NCBI GenBank assembly: GCA_905235345.1
Contig: CAJOLO010000181.1
Coordinates: 1-8,392 of the forward strand
Direction of reading: 5' to 3'
From: an uncultured Lachnospiraceae bacterium
GTDB taxonomy: Bacteria; Bacillota; Clostridia; Lachnospirales; Lachnospiraceae
Length of the DNA stretch: 8,392 nt
Below, piece by piece: positions 1 through 5,126 of the stretch. The first letter of the stretch is position 1, and every line of letters begins with the position of its first letter. The position numbers were made by a program, and so were the translations under genes. The notes beneath the pieces were generated by a model. It did not search any database. It saw only the letters and a list, made by a program, of their open reading frames with translations, and had not been told where the DNA came from.

Positions 1-12
1 TTGATTTATCAT
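1..12 (-). CDS. istB: istB start (partial): IS21 transposition helper ATPase
   Basis: Only the first four codons (Met-Ile-Asn-Gln) are in the window. The ATG at 12-10 overlaps the istA stop TGA at 11-9 in an ATGA arrangement, the usual translational coupling of IS21 istA and istB. A GGAGGT ribosome site lies inside the last codons of istA (Tyr-Gly-Gly-Lys-Lys), about eight bases upstream. In the family IstB is an AAA+ ATPase that helps the transposase select and capture target DNA. The identity here is inferred from position and coupling, because almost none of the protein is visible. Confidence 0.55.
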
Positions 13-1562
13 GATTTTTTACCTCCATAATAGCGGGCACCTCTGGTAATGCCTCGTGGTTTTCTGCTTTCTGTGGAATTGTTGTCCGGCATTAATTCTT
101 CTGGATTATCCTTCATGGATACCAGTAGGTTCTTAATGCTCTTATAGCTGGGACGGGAACTAAATGTCAGTGCTTTTGTACACACTGCTTCCAGTTTTGC
201 AGGAGAATACTTTTCTGCAAGTTTCAGAAGCCCCATACAGCTACGATAGGATTGTTGTTCCACTCTGCCGGAGGTAAGTATTGCATCAACTACTTTACTT
301 GTGTTAATTCCAATCGAATCTGCCCATTTGCGGAAACGGTCTCCGTTCCATTCCAGATATTTCTGATGGTCTTCGGGCATATGCTCCGTTACTGTAGAGT
401 ATTGTCCCGGTCTTCCATAGAGATGTCTGTGGGATGCAATTCGACTGTGATTAAAAAATATTTCAATTGTTGTTTCTGTTATACGCACATCGACCTTTTC
501 TTTGATATACTGAAAAGGCACAGAGTAGTACATCTTGTCTACTGCGATGTGATAGTTGAACTGAACGGTGGCTTGTTTCCAATCACACAGTTCAAAGGGT
601 GTAGCAGGCAACGCAGCCAGTAATGGCATTTCTTCCCCAAGAAATAAACTGAGCCTGCTACATTCCTTTTTCTGGAACTTTCTAGCATTATAGGCATCCA
701 GTTTTTCCCGGATAGCAGCATTTAATTCTGCAAGTGAGAAAAACTGTTCATTTCGAAGGGCTGCCGTAATCCATGTGGATATTTTGCCGACAGAACCTTC
801 TACATTCGGTTTATCTTTGGGTTTCCGGACTCTTGCCGGAAGGATGGCGACATTATAGTGCTCTGCCATTTCGTGGTACGTTGTATTCAATGCCGGTGTG
901 TACCAATCACTCTTTTGATGATTAATTGCAGTCGTGCAGTTATCAGATACGAGCATAGGTGTTACACCGCCAAAGAATTGATACATGTGGTTATGGGCTT
1001 TTATCCAGTTATTGGTACGCTCATTCATAAAAGCTTCCACAAAAGCATACTGGCTGTAAGTCAGTACACCAACAAAAATCCATGCATCGGTGATTTCTCC
1101 GGTATCCGGATCAATGATGTGTGCAGGATCCCCTGCCCAGTCAACTTCAATCTGTTCACCGGGATTTCTTGGGATATGCATGGTTGCTCTGCGTTTTTCT
1201 TCATCTTTTTGGATGTAGTAGCAGAACTGGGAATACATCAGAGGTTCATCACCGCCCGTGCGGCATTCCTCACAGTACTCCACCCATAACAGCTTTTTGT
1301 TTACTCCATTCCGGAGAAGTTCTTTCCGGATGTAGTCATAGTCAGGCATACGCTTATTCGTAGCTGACTTGTCCTTTGGAAACATAATGATATCAAGGAC
1401 AGAATCGGTCATATCAAAGTCTAAAGGCCATTTGAGTTGTAACTCATCTGCACGCTTTGTGACTTTGGCAACCGTGTTTCTTGAAACACCGCAGCTTGTT
1501 GCGATGTTTCGTTCGCTGAATCCCAGGCTTTTTAGCCGAAGGATTTCTCGGTATTTGGTCAT
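9..1562 (-). CDS. istA: IS21-family transposase IstA (517 aa)
   Basis: DDE transposase that cuts and joins the ends of the insertion sequence, working with the IstB ATPase. Residues 1-40 form a helix-turn-helix (resolvase/Hin-like, with SERNIATSCGVSRNTV) expected to bind the terminal repeats. The catalytic core runs from about 130 to 265: first Asp in EVDWAGD (D141), second Asp in LVSDN (D207), and Glu in PNVEG (E255), with the KPKDKPNVEG context typical of IstA. The C-terminal part (about 300-470) fits the Mu-transposase-like beta-barrel region. The length is normal and no stop or frameshift interrupts it, so the gene looks intact. The ATG at 1562 is preceded by AAAGGAGG at an 8-nt spacing. 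A TATACT -10-like hexamer lies at 1616-1611 (minus strand), with a palindrome between it and the ribosome site. The gene reads away from the riboswitch locus. Confidence 0.95.
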   Translation of the reverse strand: MTKYREILRLKSLGFSERNIATSCGVSRNTVAKVTKRADELQLKWPLDFDMTDSVLDIIMFPKDKSATNKRMPDYDYIRKELLRNGVNKKLLWVEYCEECRTGGDEPLMYSQFCYYIQKDEEKRRATMHIPRNPGEQIEVDWAGDPAHIIDPDTGEITDAWIFVGVLTYSQYAFVEAFMNERTNNWIKAHNHMYQFFGGVTPMLVSDNCTTAINHQKSDWYTPALNTTYHEMAEHYNVAILPARVRKPKDKPNVEGSVGKISTWITAALRNEQFFSLAELNAAIREKLDAYNARKFQKKECSRLSLFLGEEMPLLAALPATPFELCDWKQATVQFNYHIAVDKMYYSVPFQYIKEKVDVRITETTIEIFFNHSRIASHRHLYGRPGQYSTVTEHMPEDHQKYLEWNGDRFRKWADSIGINTSKVVDAILTSGRVEQQSYRSCMGLLKLAEKYSPAKLEAVCTKALTFSSRPSYKSIKNLLVSMKDNPEELMPDNNSTESRKPRGITRGARYYGGKKS

Positions 1563-1587
1563 AAGTGTGACCTCCTTTATCTGTATT

Positions 1588-1603
1588 CACACCAAATGGT
1601 GTG
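1588..1603. promoter_or_regulatory. Palindrome in the istA leader, possible operator
   Basis: CACACCA-AA-TGGTGTG is a perfect 7-bp inverted repeat with a 2-nt centre. It lies between a TATACT -10-like hexamer (1616-1611, minus strand) and the istA ribosome site (AAAGGAGG, 1578-1571). That position suits a repressor or autoregulatory site that limits transposase expression. No convincing -35 was found for this -10, so the promoter and the operator role are both inferred. Confidence 0.35.
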
Positions 1604-1645
1604 TACCTACAGTATAAAGGAATTTATGTAATAGAGCCCCAAAAG

Positions 1646-1730
1646 TGGCTCTGAATTACCGGAATGTCTGGCTCTGGTGAGCCGGTAGGGTGGCTCTCAA
1701 ACTCCGGACAGGTGGCTCAAAGGATGCCGG
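1646..1730. repeat. IS21 terminal repeat array (four copies)
   Basis: Four copies of TGGCTC-N7/8-CCGG lie at 1646-1662, 1669-1685, 1691-1707 and 1713-1730, starting 23, 22 and 22 bp apart, which is close to two helical turns. Copies 1 and 3 share TGGCTCT(G/C)AA. IS21-family ends are known to carry several copies of a transposase-binding sequence, and this array lies between istA and the inferred tip. Placing the copies on one face of the helix would suit cooperative IstA binding. Confidence 0.8.
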
Positions 1731-1742
1731 TATAATCATTCA

Positions 1743-1862
1743 CGTTTTGAAAATGTTCCGGAACTCTTATGTCATGGACGCGGATTAGTCATTATAGATG
1801 AGTTTGCAGTTATCGCACATAATCCGATGTATGCGGATGCCAAGGGTAAGAATTGTACATAG
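1743..1862 (+). pseudogene. 3' remnant of an unidentified gene next to the IS
   Basis: Starting at the first base after the inferred IS tip there is an open frame of 39 codons ending in TAG at 1860-1862. It begins RFENVPELLCHGRG and continues LVIIDEFAVIAHNP, then MYADAKGKNCT. Its composition (hydrophobic strand, Asp-Glu-Phe, Gly- and Lys-rich end) looks like real protein, and it has no start codon or ribosome site of its own. The simplest reading is that the insertion removed or displaced the 5' part of a plus-strand gene. I do not recognise the family. LVIIDEF resembles a Walker B strand, but that is not enough for a call. A chance open frame of this length is possible. Confidence 0.4.
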
Positions 1863-1875
1863 TCGCTAAAATGTG

Positions 1876-1904
1876 TTGTTGTTTTCATACATTTATGCTA
1901 AAAT
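1876..1904 (+). promoter_or_regulatory. Promoter of the riboswitch leader
   Basis: A sigma-A-type promoter: TTGTTG (1876-1881), a 17-nt spacer, and TAAAAT (1899-1904) preceded by TGC, giving an extended -10. The expected transcript starts near 1911, about 20 nt before the aptamer. It begins just after the stop of the truncated gene remnant, so the leader has its own promoter independent of the IS. Confidence 0.65.
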
Positions 1905-1932
1905 ATAACTAATTTGAAAGCCAAGAAAATAT

Positions 1933-2001
1933 ATGTAGGCAAATCTAGGGAAACGTAGTGACGCAAAACTATAGGGCCTGTAAAATGGCAGCCAGTTGCA
2001 T
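1933..2001 (+). ncRNA. Cyclic di-GMP-I riboswitch aptamer (GEMM-I)
   Basis: The conserved GEMM-I core is present in order: GGCAAA at 1938, a GGAAAC-capped hairpin (GNRA loop), GACGCAAA at 1960-1967, GGGCCT at 1974-1979, and GGCAGCCAGTTGC at 1987-1999, which serves as the tetraloop-receptor and closing side. P1 can form between ATGTAG (1933-1938) and TTGCAT (1996-2001) with two wobble pairs. The second hairpin is short (GCC/GGC), so the aptamer is compact. The GG before CAAA fits a c-di-GMP binder rather than the cGAMP-specific variant, which in the family depends on a G-to-A change nearby; I assign that position from memory. It lies in the leader of a large secreted protein gene, and c-di-GMP riboswitches often control surface and adhesion genes in Clostridia. 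Confidence 0.9.
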
Positions 2002-2014
2002 TTATAAGGAGACA

Positions 2015-2044
2015 ATGGAACGAATTAGTGACATTGTATTATGA
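2015..2044 (+). CDS. Possible 9-codon leader ORF in the expression platform
   Basis: ATG at 2015 opens a 9-codon frame (MERISDIVL, stop TGA at 2042-2044) lying exactly between the aptamer and the terminator. It is preceded by AAGGAG at 2006-2011. The gap from the ribosome site to the ATG is only about 3 nt, which is short and weakens the case. A ribosome on it would cover the small hairpin ACAATG/CATTGT (2012-2017 with 2032-2037) and stop seven bases before the terminator stem. It may be a translated leader or chance. Confidence 0.25.
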   Translation: MERISDIVL

Positions 2045-2050
2045 ATTATA

Positions 2051-2074
2051 AGCGTCACTTTGGTGGCGCTTTTT
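2051..2074 (+). terminator. Rho-independent terminator after the riboswitch
   Basis: Stem AGCGTCAC (2051-2058) with GTGGCGCT (2063-2070), eight pairs including one U-G wobble, loop TTTG, followed by a run of T from 2070 to 2074. It sits 49 nt after the aptamer, the usual place for a transcriptional expression platform. A competing pairing of AGTGAC (2027-2032) with GTCACT (2054-2059) would disrupt the 5' arm and could act as an antiterminator. Whether c-di-GMP turns the gene on or off cannot be settled by eye. Confidence 0.75.
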
Positions 2075-2113
2075 GCATTACCGGAAAACTTCGTCTCCTA
2101 TAATGCAAAAAGC
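2068..2113. repeat. 13-bp perfect inverted repeat after the terminator
   Basis: GCTTTTTGCATTA (2068-2080) and TAATGCAAAAAGC (2101-2113) are perfectly complementary, with a 20-nt loop. The left arm shares bases with the 3' arm and T-run of the terminator, so the two hairpins cannot form together. The loop carries GTCTCCT (2093-2099), which is complementary to the ribosome site of the downstream gene. It could be the end of a dispersed mobile repeat, part of the switch, or both. Confidence 0.6.
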
Positions 2114-2125
2114 TCCGTGGAATGC

Positions 2126-2191
2126 GACCTCGCAAAGAAGAATTAATTGCTTCGCAATACCGCTCGGGCGCGGAAGAATCGCAAGCGAGTC
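2126..2191 (+). other. Potential three-way-junction RNA structure in the leader
   Basis: An outer stem GACcTCGC (2126-2133) with GCGAGTC (2185-2191), one bulge, encloses two hairpins: ATTGC-TTC-GCAAT (2147-2159) and CCGC-TCGGGC-GCGG (2160-2173). The block is more GC-rich than its surroundings. It matches no RNA family I recognise. It may be a dispersed repeat or part of the leader's regulation. The fold was worked out by hand only. Confidence 0.35.
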
Positions 2192-2220
2192 TTGACAAAT
2201 CGTAACTATTCAGAAATAAG
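2192..2220 (+). promoter_or_regulatory. Possible second promoter close to the surface-protein gene
   Basis: A perfect -35 TTGACA (2192-2197), a 17-nt spacer and AATAAG (2215-2220, four of six matches to the -10 consensus). If active it would start near 2227, after the riboswitch terminator, and give c-di-GMP-independent expression of the gene at 2290. The weak -10 makes this tentative. Confidence 0.35.
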
Positions 2221-2289
2221 TGTTGGACGTAAATGTAACAAAAAAGAGCGATCATAACGAAATACCGGGAAGTACAAAAGGAGGAGACT

Positions 2290-5058
2290 ATGAAAAGATC
2301 TTATGTGGTACTGGGATTGTTGTTGGGATTATTTTCGGTAGCATTGCCGGCAGATGATGTTATTGCTAAGACTGCTTTGCCTTCTGATGAAATACAAGTG
2401 ACTGAAGTAAACGAAGTGTCTTCGGAAAATGCTATGCCGGTTGGCGGTTGGTCACCTATGGTAGGATATAAGGCAGAAAAAGACGTAGAAGTTGAAAAAC
2501 CGAGTGTTGTTCGTTCTCGAAATATCTTTAATTCTCCGTCAGATAATGTTTTTTCAAAAGGCGCAGGGTCAGTCGGATTTAATGCATTGTCAAAGCCTAA
2601 TCAGATTACTTTTTATTCAGAAATAAATACTGCTTCGATTAACTTTATGAATGCATCAGAAGATTTACCTGCTACACAAATGTTAACGGAATCGGGTATT
2701 GAGTCAGTATATGTTGTTGCGCAATTAAATTATAGTGATTTGGGGTTGAATTTAGATGAGGCATTACAAGCATTTTGTGCCTATGATTATGATCATCCGG
2801 GTTATTATTGGATCAGCAATAGTTATTGGTGGACAGGTACAAGTATATATTTGTGTACTGAGGCGGAGTATGCATATGTTTCTAATAGGAATAGTATCAA
2901 TAATAAGATAATTAACGGAGTGAAAGAATATGCATCGTTAGCCGAAAAAGTAGATGATACTTATGATAAAATAGCACTGATTCATGACAGGATCATTACG
3001 GATGTAGACTATGCTTATAAGGACGATAGTACATCCCCTGAACCTTCAAAATGGGCACACAGTGTACAGGGTGTGTTTGATTCTGATTATTCCAAGGCAG
3101 TGTGCGAGGGTTATACCGATGCATTTTCTCTCATAATGAATTACCTCGATATTCCTAATTACTATATTGTTGGAACTGCAGGAGACGGAGGGGGGCATAC
3201 GTGGAATGCTGTTTCTTATGATGGCGGGTCAACCTATATGTACATGGATCTGACATGGGATGATATAGGTGGGGATAAAGGCTTTTTTAACAAGTATTTT
3301 GGTATGCCTTCAAGTGATTTTGAAAGTACTCATCATGCTTACACTACATCCGGTACAGGAATCCATTGGTTATATGACCTTACCGGGAATTTTTATGATG
3401 ATTTTGAAAATAGTTATTATTATAAAGCAGGTTTTTACTGTTCAAAGGATGATAATTATAAGGAATTTGCAACATCAATTAGAACGAAAGCGCATCGTTT
3501 TGGAACGACATTCTCATATATGTCAGATGATCAAAACGTTCTTGCGAGCGTGGCAAGGGAATTCAATCTTGGCGGTTACTCTTATTACAAAACCACGTAT
3601 CATGAAAAAACATATTATATAGTTATTATAACGAAAGATCCGGATATGGATCTCTCAGGTGCAGAGATTATACTGAAAGAAGAAAATTATGCATATACGG
3701 GAAAAGAAATAAAACCGGAAGTTGAAAAGGTTATTTTAAATGGGATAATCCTGATCAAAGATATTAATTATACGGTATTGTATGATAACAATATTGATTC
3801 CGGAGATAACACAGCAAATGTAATTGTAAATGGGAACGGGCACTTCGTGGGAGAATGCAGGAAGGCATTTTCTATAGATGGAAGTGTGCTTAATGATGGG
3901 AATGTATCGCTTTCCAATACAGAATTTATATATGATGGAAGTGTCAAAAAACCTGAAATTACAGTAGTGTGTGGCAACAGAACTCTGATTGAAAACGAGA
4001 ATTATACAGTTGAATATAGTGATAATGTAATTGATGCCGGAACGGTAACCGTTACTGTGAAAGGAATAGGAGAATATCGTGGTACAGTCGAAAAGAATTA
4101 TATAATTAATCCTAAACCGGTAAAGATAACCGCTTTGGATCAAACCGTTTATTTAAATGAATATATAGATCAGAGTGTTAGTAAAGCAGTTCTTGTTGGC
4201 GCTTTGGAGAATCATGAATTGACGAGTATCTCATTTAGTTCAGATGAGACAGATATAATAACGGATAGAGGCACTATTACTCCTTATCAAGCGGTTATTC
4301 AAAATGGTGATGAGGATGTGACGGCGAACTATGATATTATTTATATTAGTGGTAAGTTATCGGTTGTTTCAAAGGAATATTTGATTACATATACATGGAG
4401 TGATGACGGAAAAGAATGTGTGGCAAAGGCAGTATCTTCTGATGAGGTTATTGAGGAAAATGCTAATGTTAGTGGAGAAGTTACAAAAGAGGCCACATGT
4501 AAAGATATGGGAACGACAACTTATACTGCGAAGTTTGAAAATGAGTTGTTCGAAATAAAAACTAAGGATGTTTGTGATATACCACGTCTGACAATGCATA
4601 CACCTTCAGAAAAGGGTAGGGAAAATGAACAGGCTGCAACTTGCGAGTCAGGAGGTTCTTATGATGAAGTTGTCTACTGTTCGGTATGCGATGAAGAGAT
4701 AAGCAGAAAGACGATAACAACAGATGCGCTCGGCCATGATTATCAGAAAGTGACAGGCAGTGAGAAGCCGGCGACATGTACAGACGACGGAAAAGAAGCG
4801 GATCAGAAGTGTTCAAGATGTGATAGCGTAATGACAGGAAAGGTAATAGAAGCAACAGGACATAACTATGGCGAGTGGGAAATCATAAAGCAACCAACCG
4901 AGACTGAGGAGGGGGAAAAGACACGTACCTGCAAGAATGTACTGAGACACAAATCATTGAAAAGATCAAACCGGATCCGATTGCGTACACTGTTACTGTT
5001 TCCGGCGATGGAAACGGAAACGCATCTGCAGATCCGGCATCCGGTGAAACGGGAATAA
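2290..5058 (+). CDS. Secreted transglutaminase-like surface protein, N-terminal part (922 aa, frameshifted end)
   Basis: Start ATG with AAGGAGG five bases upstream. Residues 1-26 are a signal peptide (MKRS, then a Leu/Val-rich core, ending near VIA). Residues about 215-330 form a transglutaminase-like domain with a plausible triad: C272 in AVCEGY, H303 in GGHTWN, D320 in MDLTWDD. This fold covers bacterial cysteine proteases and crosslinking enzymes, so the activity is uncertain. Residues about 455-695 hold Ig-like repeats with Y-x-Y-T/D-G motifs. About 720-882 are repeats with CxxC pairs and GH(D/N)Y motifs. After K882 the frame is wrong: the last 40 residues are Arg- and Leu-rich and unlike the rest, while the expected continuation (ECTETQ...) is in the frame that starts at 4935. 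One base is missing; restoring it would give about 1249 aa ending at 6038. It lies downstream of the c-di-GMP riboswitch, which suggests an exported surface protein tied to lifestyle switching. A phase-variable or decaying gene, or a sequencing error, would all fit. Confidence 0.88.
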   Translation: MKRSYVVLGLLLGLFSVALPADDVIAKTALPSDEIQVTEVNEVSSENAMPVGGWSPMVGYKAEKDVEVEKPSVVRSRNIFNSPSDNVFSKGAGSVGFNALSKPNQITFYSEINTASINFMNASEDLPATQMLTESGIESVYVVAQLNYSDLGLNLDEALQAFCAYDYDHPGYYWISNSYWWTGTSIYLCTEAEYAYVSNRNSINNKIINGVKEYASLAEKVDDTYDKIALIHDRIITDVDYAYKDDSTSPEPSKWAHSVQGVFDSDYSKAVCEGYTDAFSLIMNYLDIPNYYIVGTAGDGGGHTWNAVSYDGGSTYMYMDLTWDDIGGDKGFFNKYFGMPSSDFESTHHAYTTSGTGIHWLYDLTGNFYDDFENSYYYKAGFYCSKDDNYKEFATSIRTKAHRFGTTFSYMSDDQNVLASVAREFNLGGYSYYKTTYHEKTYYIVIITKDPDMDLSGAEIILKEENYAYTGKEIKPEVEKVILNGIILIKDINYTVLYDNNIDSGDNTANVIVNGNGHFVGECRKAFSIDGSVLNDGNVSLSNTEFIYDGSVKKPEITVVCGNRTLIENENYTVEYSDNVIDAGTVTVTVKGIGEYRGTVEKNYIINPKPVKITALDQTVYLNEYIDQSVSKAVLVGALENHELTSISFSSDETDIITDRGTITPYQAVIQNGDEDVTANYDIIYISGKLSVVSKEYLITYTWSDDGKECVAKAVSSDEVIEENANVSGEVTKEATCKDMGTTTYTAKFENELFEIKTKDVCDIPRLTMHTPSEKGRENEQAATCESGGSYDEVVYCSVCDEEISRKTITTDALGHDYQKVTGSEKPATCTDDGKEADQKCSRCDSVMTGKVIEATGHNYGEWEIIKQPTETEEGEKTRTCKNVLRHKSLKRSNRIRLRTLLLFPAMETETHLQIRHPVKRE
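4933..4943 (+). other. Frameshift site splitting the surface-protein gene
   Basis: Reading ACC TGC AAG, the original frame then goes to AAT GTA CTG, whereas a shift to GAA TGT ACT GAG ACA gives Glu-Cys-Thr-Glu-Thr and completes a CxxC pair (TCKEC). Adding one G after AAG, or one T after AAT (TCKNC), joins the two frames cleanly. The shifted frame stays open with sensible protein from 4935 to 6038. There is no long homopolymer exactly here; a run of five G lies at 4911-4915, about 20 bases upstream. Confidence 0.85.
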
Positions 5059-5126
5059 AGGTTACGCTTTCTGCAATACCGAATGATGGATATCAGTTCA
5101 AAGAATGGAAAGTTGTTTCAGGTGAT

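Larger units (their letters stand above)
1..1742 (-). mobile_element. IS21-family insertion sequence, partial (istA end)
   Basis: One end of an IS21-family element that continues beyond the left edge. It is recognised by an istA-type DDE transposase gene, the start of an overlapping istB, and a terminal region with four repeated transposase-site-like motifs at 1646-1730. The tip is placed at 1742 because the minus strand there begins TGAATGATTATACCGG: IS21 elements usually start with TG, and reading-frame-like flanking sequence begins at the next base. The other end and any target duplication are outside the window, so the boundary is inferred and may be off by a few bases. Confidence 0.8.

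Noticed and set aside
252..1363. Several plus-strand open frames of 80-143 codons
   Set aside because: All lie antisense inside the intact istA gene, have no ribosome sites and give Cys/Phe/His-rich protein without recognisable motifs.
1646..1730. Short evenly spaced repeats as a CRISPR array
   Set aside because: Units are 17-18 bp with gaps of only about 5 bp, leaving no spacers, and the position at an IS end explains them.
2055..2255. Minus-strand open frame of 66 codons in the leader
   Set aside because: It covers the terminator and structured RNA block and has no ribosome site or recognisable protein features.
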